64,000 nucleotides of DNA from CAYMBP01 sp964388745 (GTDB lineage Bacteria > Babelota > Babeliae > Babelales > RVW-14): contig CAYMBP010000001.1 of NCBI GenBank assembly GCA_964388745.1, positions 73,317 to 137,316 on the forward strand, in the 5' to 3' direction. The notes beneath the pieces are model-generated. The model worked only from the letters and a program-made list of their open reading frames with translations. It did no database searches and was not told where the DNA came from. Both the position numbers and the translations under genes were made by a program. Of this stretch, positions 18,159 to 27,542 are shown one piece after another (position 1 is the stretch's first letter; every line of letters begins with the position of its first letter).

Positions 18159-19319
18159 TTAAAAAAACTTACTTTTTATCATGAGATAGAACTGATAGAT
18201 TCGTTCACCAAAAAGAGAGGCAACATCTTTATAAGTAAGGAAAAGAAAGAGTGCAATAAATAAAACAAATGATGTTAAATTAATTCCGAGTTTAATTGAA
18301 TCTGGAATTTTTCGTCGAATAATAGCCTCTATGGTAACAAAAAGAAGTTGCCCACCATCAACAATTCCAAGAGGTAAAAGGTTAATAAGGGCAAGATTTA
18401 TGCTGATAATTGCTAAAAAAATAAAGAATGGAATAAACCCTACTTGAACTGAAGTAAAGCTATTAGCTAAAATCAGGAGAGGTCCTCCTGCACCATCTAA
18501 AGAGCCGCTTGATATAAGCTTGCTAATGCTTTGACCAATAAGCTTTATCCATTTAATAGTTTCATAAAATCCCTTTTTAAGAGCCTGAGAAAAGGAAGCT
18601 TTTTGATACGGCATTCCTAAGGCTACACCGAGTGCACCAACGGCTTTACCTTGTTCCATGCGAGAGCCAAGAGTGATTGAGAATTCTTTTTTGCTATTGT
18701 CTCTCATGACAGTAAGGGAAATTGTTTGATTTGGATTTTTTCTTGTCTCCTCAAGAAAAAGAGTGTCTGCATTTTCAATAAGATTGTTTTGATTGTCAAT
18801 AAGCTTAATAGTGTTAATTTCTACAATAAGATCCTTAGGAAGCAAGCCCCCTTTGTCTGCCGCAGATTGAGTAGTAACTCCAGTTACCAATAAACCTGGA
18901 TTGTTACTTTCAGCTCCAACAAGAAAAAGAGCGGTAAAAATAAAATATGAAAAAAGTAAGTTAAATATAATGCCACCGCTTAGTACGAGAAATTTTTGCC
19001 AATAAGGCTTCTGTGAAAAAGAGTCTGTTCCTTCATGATGAGAGAATTCTTGGTCTCCTTGGCCAACTTCGGCATGACCAGCTATCTCAACATAGCCACC
19101 TAGTGGCAAAAGAGCTAGTCTGAAATTTGTACTACCAATCTTTTTTTTAATAATTTCTGGTCCAAATCCAATAGAAAATGTTGGCGTATGAATATTAAAT
19201 AGCTTGCAAAAAAGAAAGTGTCCCAATTCGTGCACCGTGACAAGCGCCCCGAAACCAAATATTGTATAAAGAAGTGGTAATAATTTAGAGGTTAATAATG
19301 GAAAAAAACTGCTTGGCAT
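18159..19319 (-). CDS. rseP: RIP metalloprotease RseP (site-2 protease)
   Basis: An intramembrane zinc protease that cleaves anti-sigma factors or signal-peptide remnants. With the start at 19319 the protein has 386 residues. AAAGGAG lies 5 nt upstream and the protein then begins with the first membrane helix. Catalytic HELGH is at residues 30-34, a PDZ domain occupies roughly the middle, and the second active-site motif LGIVDGGQLL is near the C-terminus, flanked by membrane helices. The frame stays open upstream to 19727, but that extension is low-complexity and lacks family similarity, so it is not included. Confidence 0.94.
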   Translation of the reverse strand: MPSSFFPLLTSKLLPLLYTIFGFGALVTVHELGHFLFCKLFNIHTPTFSIGFGPEIIKKKIGSTNFRLALLPLGGYVEIAGHAEVGQGDQEFSHHEGTDSFSQKPYWQKFLVLSGGIIFNLLFSYFIFTALFLVGAESNNPGLLVTGVTTQSAADKGGLLPKDLIVEINTIKLIDNQNNLIENADTLFLEETRKNPNQTISLTVMRDNSKKEFSITLGSRMEQGKAVGALGVALGMPYQKASFSQALKKGFYETIKWIKLIGQSISKLISSGSLDGAGGPLLILANSFTSVQVGFIPFFIFLAIISINLALINLLPLGIVDGGQLLFVTIEAIIRRKIPDSIKLGINLTSFVLFIALFLFLTYKDVASLFGERIYQFYLMIKSKFF

Positions 19320-19837
19320 GAAAACTCCTTTGCTCGGTGTTACCCTTGTTTTAAGTGAATAAATTCCTACAGAAAGATTTTTTTCCAGTTTACCGACTTT
19401 TTGAGTATTTATCAAAAAGAGATCAAGGAATTGCTCGTGCGCATGGGTATATTTTCTATTAGGGTTTTTCAGGGCAGGTTCGAAAAAGAAAATAAAATGT
19501 CTTATTGTCCTACCCTCCAGCAAAATGAAGAAAAAAAGATGAAAGATTTTCTTTGTGTGTTTAATAAGCTTATAATATCTGGAGTAATTTTTACTTGAAA
19601 AAATTGTAGAAAAATATAGAATGGTACCAGTATTTCCCGAATAGCTGAAAAGGCCTTCTGTGTTTTCTAGTAGCCCTTGTCTATTCTGTTTTAAACCAAA
19701 GGCATGTGTTCTTTGCTTTAATTGCATTGAACATTTCAGTAAGCTTTGGGAAAAAATATGCCATAAAATTTGACTATGTCAGTGGCTTTGATAAAGCAAT
19801 TTTTAATAAGTTTCTGTTTAACGTTGTAGGATTCAAT
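19320..19837. other. Intergenic region between divergent rseP and rpsL
   Basis: A 518-bp stretch with no convincing gene. It must hold the promoters for rseP (minus) and for the long rpsL operon (plus). Only weak matches are seen on the plus side, for example TTGACT at 19770-19775 with no good -10 at normal spacing. No tRNA or obvious structured RNA was recognised. Confidence 0.5.
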
Positions 19838-20224
19838 ATGCCAACGATAAACCAACTCGTGCGAGAAAATCGCAAAAAAGTGGTTAGCAAGACTAAATCA
19901 CCAGCTCTTAACTCTTGTCCGCAGCGACGAGGAGTGTGTGTTAGGGTGTATACGCAGACGCCGAAAAAACCGAACTCTGCGCTTCGAAAAGTAGCTCGTG
20001 TAAAGCTTACAACCGGCAAAGAGGTGACTGCCTATATTCCCGGAGTAGGTCATAACTTGCAAGAGCACTCTGTGGTGCTCGTTCGAGGTGGAAGAGTAAA
20101 GGATCTTCCTGGTGTGCGTTATCACATTGTGCGTGGAGCTCTTGACTCTGCGGGTGTTGAAGCGCGTAATCAAAGTCGTTCTTTGTATGGTGCTAAACGT
20201 AAGAAGGGGTCTAAGGATGCCTAG
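19838..20224 (+). CDS. rpsL: 30S ribosomal protein S12
   Basis: A 128-residue S12 that helps set decoding accuracy. ATG 19838 is the start (GTAGGA upstream), giving the canonical MPTINQLVRENRKK; a longer frame upstream has no support. The conserved loops TPKKPNSALRK and GRVKDLPGVRYH are intact. The Lys that is mutated in streptomycin-resistant strains is present as Lys in both loops. First gene of the str operon; its end overlaps rpsG by 8 bp. Confidence 0.98.
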   Translation: MPTINQLVRENRKKVVSKTKSPALNSCPQRRGVCVRVYTQTPKKPNSALRKVARVKLTTGKEVTAYIPGVGHNLQEHSVVLVRGGRVKDLPGVRYHIVRGALDSAGVEARNQSRSLYGAKRKKGSKDA

Positions 20225-20699
20225 GCGCAAATCTGTAAATGTAGTCAGAGATGTTGGTGTTGATCCTCGTTTTGGCTCACAGCTTATCCAAAAATTTATT
20301 AATATGGTTATGGAGCGAGGAAAAAAGTCCTTGGCTCGTTCTATTGTTTACTCCGCTCTTGATGTAATTGTAAAAAAGCAGGGTGGTGACGATAAAAAAG
20401 CGCAAGCGGTATTTGAAAAAGCTATTGCTCAAGTGAGGCCATATATTGAGGTTCGATCTCGTCGGGTTGGTGGTAGCGTGTATCAAATTCCTACAGAAGT
20501 TCGAGCATCTCGTGCGCTTGCTTTATCAATGAGATGGCTTATTGACTCAGCATCAAAGCGTTCAGATAAAACTATGCATGCTCGACTTGCACAAGAGTTT
20601 CTTGAGGCTAGTGAGGGGCATGGAAATGCCGTTAAGAAAAAGACGGATGTGCATCGTATGGCTGAAGCAAATAGAGCCTTTTCTCATTATGCCTGGTAA
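20217..20699 (+). CDS. rpsG: 30S ribosomal protein S7
   Basis: A 160-residue S7, an early assembly protein of the 30S head. The start MPRRKSVN at 20217 lies inside the rpsL 3' end (8-bp overlap) with AAGG just upstream. The conserved GGSVYQIPTEVR and the C-terminal AFSHYAW are present. The longer frame starting at 20112 is a shadow of rpsL. Confidence 0.98.
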   Translation: MPRRKSVNVVRDVGVDPRFGSQLIQKFINMVMERGKKSLARSIVYSALDVIVKKQGGDDKKAQAVFEKAIAQVRPYIEVRSRRVGGSVYQIPTEVRASRALALSMRWLIDSASKRSDKTMHARLAQEFLEASEGHGNAVKKKTDVHRMAEANRAFSHYAW

Positions 20700-20711
20700 T
20701 GCGGAGTTGTT

Positions 20712-22787
20712 ATGAGTAATGCAAAAGAAAAATTAAAAAACTGTAGAAATATTGGCATTATGGCCCATATTGATGCGGGTAAGACAACCACCACAGAGCG
20801 AGTATTGTTTTATACTGGTGTTTCGCATAAAATTGGTGAGGTTCATGAAGGTGAAGCTATCATGGACTGGATGGAGCAGGAGCAAGAAAGAGGTATTACT
20901 ATTACTTCTGCTGCCACAACTTGCATGTGGAAAGATCATAAAATCAACATTATTGATACTCCTGGGCACGTTGATTTTACCATAGAGGTAGAGCGATCTC
21001 TTCGTGTTTTAGATGGTTCGGTTGCAGTATTTTGCGGTGTTGGGGGCGTTGAGCCACAGTCTGAAACGGTTTGGCGACAGTCTGACAAGCATCATGTTCC
21101 TCGAATTGCCTTTGTAAATAAGTTAGATCGAATAGGTGCTGATTATTTTGCTGTTGTTGATGAGGTTGCGGATAAGCTTGATGGTAATCCATTGGCCATG
21201 CAGATTCCTGTGGGGCAATCTGAAGAGTTTTCAGCTATAATTGATGTTTTAACAAAAAAAATGGCTGTTTTTGAAGATTCTTCTATGGGGTCAACTATTT
21301 CTTGGTCTGATATACCAAGTGAATATGAAGATAAGGTTGAAGAGCTTTATCAAAAAATTGTTGAAAAAGCATGTGATTTTGATGATGCTTTAGCTGAAAA
21401 GTTTTTGGAAGAAAAACCTATTGAGCTTGCTGAAATCAAAGCAGCCTTGAGAAAAGGAGTTGTGAGTCAGCAAGTAACTCCAATGTTTTGTGGTTCTGCA
21501 TTTAAGAATAAAGGTGTACAGCTTTTGTTAGATGCTGTTATTGATTATTTGCCTTCGCCGCTTGAAGTTCCGGCAATTGAGGGAACAAACCCTGATACAG
21601 AAGCTGTAGAAAAGCGTGAAACAGATGCGAAAGAGCCATTTTGTGCGTTAGCATTTAAAATTATGGTTGATCCGTTTGTTGGCTCTTTGACATTTGTTCG
21701 TGTTTATTCTGGTGCGCTGGACGCAGGATCTTATATTTTTAATGCAAGCAAAGGCAAAAAAGAGCGAGTAAGTCGCTTGTTGAAAATGCACTCAAATAAG
21801 CGAGAAGAAGTAAAGAGTGTGAGCGCTGGTGATATTGTTGCTGTTGTGGGTGTAAAAGATGTCACAACAGGTGATACCTTCTGTGATGAAAAAGCGCCAA
21901 TTATATTGGAATCAATTACAGCGCCGGAGCCGGTTATTAGTATTGCTATTGAGCCTAAAGGTAAAGGTGATTATGAAAAGATGGTGACGTCTTTAAGAAA
22001 GCTGATGCAAGAAGATCCTTCGTTTAGGTTCAGTTATAATCCAGAAACAAGTCAAACGATTATTGAGGGTATGGGTGAATTGCATCTTGAAATTATCGTT
22101 GATCGCTTGTTAAGGGAGCATAAAGTAGATGCAAGTGTTGGTAAGGCGCAGGTTGCTTATAAAGAAACTATTCAAAAATCAATTGAGGTTGAAGGAAAGT
22201 TTGTTCGGCAGTCTGGTGGTCATGGGCAATACGGGCATGTTTGGTTACGCATTGAGCCACTTGAGCGAGGCGAAGGATTTGAGTTCAATAATGAAATTAC
22301 CGGTGGTGTAATTCCAAAAGAATTTATTCCTGGTATTGAAAAAGGGGTTAAAGAAGCGTTGAATGCTGGTGTTTTGGGAGGCTATCCTGTAGTTGATGTT
22401 AAAGTTGCCGTTTATGATGGATCATTTCATGATGTTGACTCATCTGAACTTGCGTTCAAAATTGCAGCATCTATGGCATTTAGAGATGGTACGCTTAAGG
22501 CATCACCAGTATTTCTTGAGCCAATTATGAAGGTTGAAGTTGTAACTCCTGAAGAAAATATGGGTGACGTTATGGGAGATTTAAATTCACGACGTGGCCG
22601 TATATTGGGAATGGATTCTCGAAAAGGCGCGCAACTTATTTCTGCTGAGGTACCACTTGGAGAAATGTTTGGCTATGCAACTCAGTTGCGCTCAATGACC
22701 AAGGGACGTGCAGATTACTCCATGCAGTTTGAAGTTTATAGAGAAGTCCCAAAAAATATTCAGGATAGTATTATTGTTAAAAAATAA
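20712..22787 (+). CDS. fusA: Elongation factor G
   Basis: The translocation GTPase, 691 residues. The G1 loop AHIDAGKTT is at 18-26, then the switch II DTPGHVDF, NKLDR, and domain IV with GGHGQYGHVWLR. Third gene of the str operon, 12 bp after rpsG and 33 bp before the tuf start. No insertion or truncation is evident. Confidence 0.98.
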   Translation: MSNAKEKLKNCRNIGIMAHIDAGKTTTTERVLFYTGVSHKIGEVHEGEAIMDWMEQEQERGITITSAATTCMWKDHKINIIDTPGHVDFTIEVERSLRVLDGSVAVFCGVGGVEPQSETVWRQSDKHHVPRIAFVNKLDRIGADYFAVVDEVADKLDGNPLAMQIPVGQSEEFSAIIDVLTKKMAVFEDSSMGSTISWSDIPSEYEDKVEELYQKIVEKACDFDDALAEKFLEEKPIELAEIKAALRKGVVSQQVTPMFCGSAFKNKGVQLLLDAVIDYLPSPLEVPAIEGTNPDTEAVEKRETDAKEPFCALAFKIMVDPFVGSLTFVRVYSGALDAGSYIFNASKGKKERVSRLLKMHSNKREEVKSVSAGDIVAVVGVKDVTTGDTFCDEKAPIILESITAPEPVISIAIEPKGKGDYEKMVTSLRKLMQEDPSFRFSYNPETSQTIIEGMGELHLEIIVDRLLREHKVDASVGKAQVAYKETIQKSIEVEGKFVRQSGGHGQYGHVWLRIEPLERGEGFEFNNEITGGVIPKEFIPGIEKGVKEALNAGVLGGYPVVDVKVAVYDGSFHDVDSSELAFKIAASMAFRDGTLKASPVFLEPIMKVEVVTPEENMGDVMGDLNSRRGRILGMDSRKGAQLISAEVPLGEMFGYATQLRSMTKGRADYSMQFEVYREVPKNIQDSIIVKK

Positions 22788-22820
22788 TGTTGATTGTTTG
22801 AGTCTGGAAGGGTAAATACG

Positions 22821-24011
22821 ATGGCAAAAGCCGTATTTGAACGAACAAAGACGCACTGTAATGTTGGAACAATAGGTCACGTTGATCATGGAAAAACAAC
22901 CTTGACCGCGGCAATTACTAAAGTGCTTGCAGAAAAAGGTGGCGCTGAGTTTACAGCGTATGATCAGATTGATAAAGCTCCTGAAGAGCGAGCTCGGGGT
23001 ATTACAATTTCTGCTACTCACGTAGAGTATGAAACGGCTAATCGTCACTATGCTCACGTTGATTGTCCTGGTCACGCAGACTATGTAAAAAATATGATTA
23101 CTGGTGCTGCACAAATGGATGGTGCGATTCTTGTAGTATCCGCTGCTGATGGTCCAATGCCTCAAACCAAAGAGCATATTATTCTTGCTGGACAAGTTGG
23201 TGTTCCTGCAATTGTAGTTTATCTCAACAAGGTTGATATGGTTGATGATGAAGGCATGGTTGAGCTTGTTGAAGAAGAAATTCGTGAGTTGTTAAGCAAG
23301 TATAATTTTCCAGGTGATGAAATTCCTATTGTTAGAGGTTCTGCATTGAAAGCTCTTCAAGGTGATTCATCAGACATTGGTGCTCCTTCTATCTTTAAAT
23401 TGATGGAAAAGGTTGACGAATATATTCCAACTCCTCAACGAGACATCGATAAACCATACTTGATGCCAATTGAAGATGTTTTTTCAATATCAGGTCGTGG
23501 AACAGTGGTAACTGGAAGAATTGAAGCGGGCTCTGTCAATATTGGTGATGAAGTTGAAATTGTTGGGTTAAGAGATACTCAAAAGACAACGGTCACTGGT
23601 GTTGAAATGTTTAAAAAAGAAATGAAAGAAGGGCATGCTGGAGATAACGTTGGAATTCTTCTTCGAGGTATTAAAAAAGAAGAAGTTGAGCGTGGGCAGG
23701 TTCTTGCAAAACCAGGATCTATTAAGCCACATAAGAAATTTAAGGCTCAAATTGTTATTCTTTCAAAAGATGAAGGAGGAAGACACAGTCCGTTTTTCTC
23801 AGGCTATAGGCCACAATTTTATTTTAGAACAACTGATGTAACTGGATCTGTGACTCTTCCTGAGGGTCGAGAAATGGTTATGCCTGGTGATGATGTAGAG
23901 CTTAATGTTGAATTGGTAAGCAGCATTGCTATGGAGAAAGAGTTAAAGTTTGCTGTTCGAGAAGGTGGTCGAACAATTGGTGCAGGCATTGTTACAGAGA
24001 TTATAGAGTAA
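22821..24011 (+). CDS. tuf: Elongation factor Tu
   Basis: Delivers aminoacyl-tRNA to the ribosome. With ATG 22821 (GGAAGGG upstream) it has 396 residues. GHVDHGKTT at 19-27, the effector region RARGITI, DCPGHADYVKNMI and NKVDM are intact. It sits between fusA and rpsJ, so the str and S10 operons are joined here. Only one tuf copy is visible in this window. Confidence 0.98.
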   Translation: MAKAVFERTKTHCNVGTIGHVDHGKTTLTAAITKVLAEKGGAEFTAYDQIDKAPEERARGITISATHVEYETANRHYAHVDCPGHADYVKNMITGAAQMDGAILVVSAADGPMPQTKEHIILAGQVGVPAIVVYLNKVDMVDDEGMVELVEEEIRELLSKYNFPGDEIPIVRGSALKALQGDSSDIGAPSIFKLMEKVDEYIPTPQRDIDKPYLMPIEDVFSISGRGTVVTGRIEAGSVNIGDEVEIVGLRDTQKTTVTGVEMFKKEMKEGHAGDNVGILLRGIKKEEVERGQVLAKPGSIKPHKKFKAQIVILSKDEGGRHSPFFSGYRPQFYFRTTDVTGSVTLPEGREMVMPGDDVELNVELVSSIAMEKELKFAVREGGRTIGAGIVTEIIE

Positions 24012-24042
24012 TTTCTTATTTAATTGAAAGTAACGTAGCGTT

Positions 24043-24348
24043 ATGAAAAAACAAAAAATACGCCTGACACTTAAATCATATGATCATCAGCTACTCGATA
24101 GTGCGGTTAAGCAAATTGTTATGACTGTAAAGAGAACAGGTTCTCATGTATTGGGGCCTGTTCCCCTTCCTAATAAGCGCAGATGCTTTACAGTATTGAG
24201 ATCGCCTCACGTAGATAAAAAATCTCGTGAGCAGTTTGAATTAACAACACATAAGCGCATTATTGATATTGTTTCTCCTGTAGAGCAGACAATGGACGCC
24301 TTGATGAGATTAAATATTTCTGCGGGCGTTGATGTTGAAATTCGATAG
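24043..24348 (+). CDS. rpsJ: 30S ribosomal protein S10
   Basis: A 101-residue S10 (also the antitermination factor NusE), opening with the typical IRLTLKSYDHQLLD and containing the LPNKRRCFTVLRSPHV loop. It heads the S10 operon and follows tuf by 31 bp with no terminator between, so transcription probably continues through. Confidence 0.97.
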   Translation: MKKQKIRLTLKSYDHQLLDSAVKQIVMTVKRTGSHVLGPVPLPNKRRCFTVLRSPHVDKKSREQFELTTHKRIIDIVSPVEQTMDALMRLNISAGVDVEIR

Positions 24349-24367
24349 TTTTTAAGTTGGGGCAACA

Positions 24368-24985
24368 ATGTTGAATGGCATTTTAGGTAAAAAAGTAGGA
24401 ATGACACAGCTTTTTGATGAAAAAGGCAATGTTGTTCCTGTAACTGTTGTTGATGTTGGAACGCTTTTTGTAACACAGGTGAAAACTGCAGAGCGAGATG
24501 GTTACACAGCTTTACAAGTTGGTATTCCTAAAAAAAGAGCTCAAAAGATGGCATTTTCTTCTGATTGGTTAAAAGCGAAAAAAAATTTCTTTGCACACAT
24601 TAAAGAAATTAAACTTGATGATGCAGCTGATTACAGTGCAGGGCAAGAGCTTGCAATTGCTAATACATCATTAAGTGAGGGTGACAAGGTTAGTGTTACC
24701 TCAGATTCTCGAGGGCTTGGTTTCCAAGGGGTTGTAAAGCGCTGGGGGTTTGGTGGTGGTCCAGGAAGTCATGGATCTAATTTTCATCGAATACCTGGAG
24801 CAATTGGAAATATGAGAACTCAGGGTGAAGTTCTTAAAGGAACAAAGTTGCCAGGGCATATGGGGGCAAAACAGGTAACTGTTGCTGGTTTAGAAATTGT
24901 TCGTATAGATAATGAATCCGCGTGTCTTTTTATCAAAGGTTCTATTCCAGGTAAGAAAGATACTCTCATTGTTGTCAAAAAGTAG
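24368..24985 (+). CDS. rplC: 50S ribosomal protein L3
   Basis: A 205-residue L3 with the N-terminal LGKKVGMTQLFDEKG and the glycine-rich central loop GFGGGPGSHGS that reaches the peptidyl-transferase centre. The Gln that is methylated in many bacteria lies in the NMRTQGE context expected. S10 operon, second gene. Confidence 0.97.
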   Translation: MLNGILGKKVGMTQLFDEKGNVVPVTVVDVGTLFVTQVKTAERDGYTALQVGIPKKRAQKMAFSSDWLKAKKNFFAHIKEIKLDDAADYSAGQELAIANTSLSEGDKVSVTSDSRGLGFQGVVKRWGFGGGPGSHGSNFHRIPGAIGNMRTQGEVLKGTKLPGHMGAKQVTVAGLEIVRIDNESACLFIKGSIPGKKDTLIVVKK

Positions 24986-24996
24986 GGAAATTGGAT

Positions 24997-25641
24997 ATGA
25001 CAAAAGTGCAAGTCTACGATGCCAATGGATTATCTCAAGAAGAGATAACTCTTAAAGGCGGCGATGAGATAAGTAAAAAGCAAATAAGTGAGTTAACATT
25101 TGGATTAGCAGTTCGCGTCTCACGTCAAAATGCACGTCAGGGAACTGTCGGATGCAAAGACCGGGGGGCTGTTTCTTTTTCAGGTAGAAAGCCATGGAAG
25201 CAAAAGGGAACAGGACGAGCGAGGGCTGGAACGCTTAGGTCTCCATTATGGAGAAAAGGGGGCGTTACATTTGGTCCTCAACAACGGACTCGTACATTGG
25301 CGCTTAATAAAAAGCAGCGTTCTCGTGTTTTTAATAATTTATTTTTCTCTCGTGCAGAAGAAAATGGATTATTTTGTGTTGATGCATTCAGCAATACAAG
25401 TAAGCCTTCAACAAAAAGTGCTGTGGCGATGTTGAAAAAACTGAATGTTTCTCGTGAGCCTGTAGTTGTTTTTGTTCCTTGGGATGATACATTAACACAG
25501 CTTTCGTTTAGAAATATTCCATCAGTGAGAATTTTGTCGTTCGATCAGCCAAATGTTCAGGATTTAAGTTGGGCAAAACATTGGGTCTTTCTCAAGAGAG
25601 ATGTAGACCTATTTAACGATATGGTTGTGCGATGGAGTTAA
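24997..25641 (+). CDS. rplD: 50S ribosomal protein L4
   Basis: A 214-residue L4. The tunnel-loop signature GRKPWKQKGTGRARAGTLR is present. ATG 24997 is taken as start, with AGGG 8-9 nt upstream; TTG 24991 is in frame too. It overlaps rplW by 10 bp. Whether it autoregulates an S10 leader as in enterobacteria cannot be told, because no leader hairpin was recognised. Confidence 0.96.
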   Translation: MTKVQVYDANGLSQEEITLKGGDEISKKQISELTFGLAVRVSRQNARQGTVGCKDRGAVSFSGRKPWKQKGTGRARAGTLRSPLWRKGGVTFGPQQRTRTLALNKKQRSRVFNNLFFSRAEENGLFCVDAFSNTSKPSTKSAVAMLKKLNVSREPVVVFVPWDDTLTQLSFRNIPSVRILSFDQPNVQDLSWAKHWVFLKRDVDLFNDMVVRWS

Positions 25642-25979
25642 ATATTTATGATATTATCACTGGTGTGGTAGTAACAAGTAAAAGCGTAAAGACTCACAAG
25701 CAAGAAGGTAAAATTACTTTCTGGATAAATAAGCTTGCGAATAAAATTGTTGTTAAGCAAGCAGTTGAAAAGATCTGGGACGTAAAAGTTGGCGCAGTGA
25801 GAATAATTAATGTTTCAGGTAAAAAGAGATCTTTTGCTCGTAAAGGGTATATAACTGCTGATCGAAAGAAAGCTATTATTACTCTTAAAAAGGGATATAA
25901 GATTGATGTTCCTGGCATGTACGAAAATATTGGGGCTCAAAGCGCAGAAGTTGCTCCTGTAAGCGAAGAAGGAAAGTAA
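25632..25979 (+). CDS. rplW: 50S ribosomal protein L23
   Basis: A 115-residue L23, the exit-tunnel docking protein for trigger factor and SRP. The pattern ITFWINKLANKIVVKQAVEK followed by a basic loop matches the family. It overlaps rplD by 10 bp and precedes rplB by 1 bp. The C-terminal tail is slightly longer than usual and rich in Glu and Ala. Confidence 0.95.
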   Translation: MELNIYDIITGVVVTSKSVKTHKQEGKITFWINKLANKIVVKQAVEKIWDVKVGAVRIINVSGKKRSFARKGYITADRKKAIITLKKGYKIDVPGMYENIGAQSAEVAPVSEEGK

Positions 25980-25980
25980 A

Positions 25981-26796
25981 ATGGCTATAGTAACAAGAAA
26001 ACCAAGAAATCCTTCATTGCGAGGACAAAAGTTTGTTGTTCAAGAAGAAAAGCTATCGCCAAGAAGTGAAAAATCTTTGTTGGCTCCTCTTAAGAAAACA
26101 GGTGGGCGTAATGCGTATGGTCGAATTACGAGTCGTCGTAGAGGTGGCGGAGCTAAAAAGCTTTATCGATTGGTAGACTTCAAACGGCTTCACAAAAATG
26201 TTCCAGGTAAAATTGTTGCATTTGAGTATGATCCAAATAGAAACTTGCCGATTGCCCTTGTTAATTATCATAATGGTGCAAAAGGGTATATGCTTAAGCC
26301 AGAAGGTGTAAGCATAGGTGACGAGGTTATTGCAAGTGAGAGAGCGGAGGCTCGTGTTGGAAATAGTATCCCTCTTAAAAATATCCCAACAGGGTTTTTT
26401 GTACACAATGTTGAAGTTAAGCCAGGGCAAGGTGGAAAGTTAGCTCGAAGTGCAGGTTGTGCCATACAGCTTGTTGCAAAGGAAAAAGATGCAGCAATTC
26501 TTAAAATGCCTTCAAGTGAGTTAAGAACAGTTTGTCTTGATAGTTGGGCAACCGTTGGGCGTCTTTCTAATGCTGACTTTAGAAACATAGAGTTAGGCAA
26601 GGCAGGAAGAAGTAGACATCTTGGAAGAAGGCCTTCTGTTCGGGGTATGGCTATGAATCCTGTTGATCACCCACATGGTGGTGGAGAGGGTCGTTCAAAG
26701 TCTGGATCTCATCCTCAGACACCTTGGGGTAAGTCTTGTAAGGGTGCGCGTACAAGGAAGCGTAAGAGCAAGGCGATCCTTAAGAGAAGGCGATAA
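25981..26796 (+). CDS. rplB: 50S ribosomal protein L2
   Basis: A 271-residue L2, required for subunit association and the peptidyl-transferase centre. The highly conserved C-terminal MNPVDHPHGGGEGRS with its catalytic-centre His is intact, as is GRITSRRRGGGAKK near the N-terminus. Confidence 0.98.
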   Translation: MAIVTRKPRNPSLRGQKFVVQEEKLSPRSEKSLLAPLKKTGGRNAYGRITSRRRGGGAKKLYRLVDFKRLHKNVPGKIVAFEYDPNRNLPIALVNYHNGAKGYMLKPEGVSIGDEVIASERAEARVGNSIPLKNIPTGFFVHNVEVKPGQGGKLARSAGCAIQLVAKEKDAAILKMPSSELRTVCLDSWATVGRLSNADFRNIELGKAGRSRHLGRRPSVRGMAMNPVDHPHGGGEGRSKSGSHPQTPWGKSCKGARTRKRKSKAILKRRR

Positions 26797-26832
26797 TTGT
26801 GAAATCTGTATTAGTTGTAAAGGTAAAATAAT

Positions 26833-27117
26833 ATGGCGCGTTCAGTATCAAAAGGTCCGTATGTTTCTCCTTGCTTACTTGCTAAAATTGAAAAAGCTAA
26901 AGAAGGCAATAAACGAGAAGTTATTAAAACCTATAAGCGTTCAAGTATGATTATTCCTGATTTTGTAGGTCTTACTATTGCTGTACATGATGGGCGTAAA
27001 TTTATCCCTGTGTTTATTACAGAAAATATGGTAGGGCATGCTCTTGGAGAGTTTGCAGCAACTCGTACTTTTCGGTTACATAGTGGACAAAGAAAAGCGG
27101 CAAAAGGTCTTAAGTGA
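26833..27117 (+). CDS. rpsS: 30S ribosomal protein S19
   Basis: A 94-residue S19 with ARSVSKGPYVSPCLL at the N-terminus and HKLGEFA-type segment HALGEFAATRTF near the C-terminus. It lies 36 bp after rplB in the S10 operon. Confidence 0.97.
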   Translation: MARSVSKGPYVSPCLLAKIEKAKEGNKREVIKTYKRSSMIIPDFVGLTIAVHDGRKFIPVFITENMVGHALGEFAATRTFRLHSGQRKAAKGLK

Positions 27118-27169
27118 TGTTGGGGCGTGATTTAGTTAAGTTTGAAAGCTTCATACAATAACGGGGTAT

Positions 27170-27508
27170 ATGAAAATGCTTGTTAAAGCAAAAAGCAAAT
27201 ATATTAGAGTTTCTCCTTATAAGCTGAGACCATTTGTTAATGTTATTCGTGGCTATTCAGTTGAGCATGCATTGGCTTGGTTAAGAACATGTTCTGTTAA
27301 GCGCGTGCGGCCTCTGATGAAGGTGCTTTATTCTGCATATGCAAATGCAAGGAATTTGAATGCAAATTTAAGTACTGGTGTTAAAATTAAAGAAATAAAG
27401 GTTGATCAAGGGCCTATTATTAAATATTTTAAGCCTGGTGCGATGGGGCGAGCCAATTTGCAGCGTAAGCGGCTTAGTCATATCGAAGTGACTTTGGATG
27501 TTGAATAG
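27170..27508 (+). CDS. rplV: 50S ribosomal protein L22
   Basis: A 112-residue L22 that lines the exit tunnel. It has YIRVSPYKLRPFVNVIRG at the start and the C-terminal beta hairpin with GRANLQRKRLSH. ATG 27170 or 27176 could be the start; the first is closer to the family N-terminus with a short extra Met-Lys. Confidence 0.96.
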   Translation: MKMLVKAKSKYIRVSPYKLRPFVNVIRGYSVEHALAWLRTCSVKRVRPLMKVLYSAYANARNLNANLSTGVKIKEIKVDQGPIIKYFKPGAMGRANLQRKRLSHIEVTLDVE

Positions 27509-27542
27509 GTTCATGAGATTTTAGCTTTACAGAGGTGTTTGA

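Noticed and set aside
19320..19727. Long N-terminal extension of rseP in the same open frame
   Set aside because: The extension is low-complexity, without family similarity, and a good ribosome-binding site (AAAGGAG) stands 5 nt before the internal ATG at 19319 that gives the normal RseP N-terminus.
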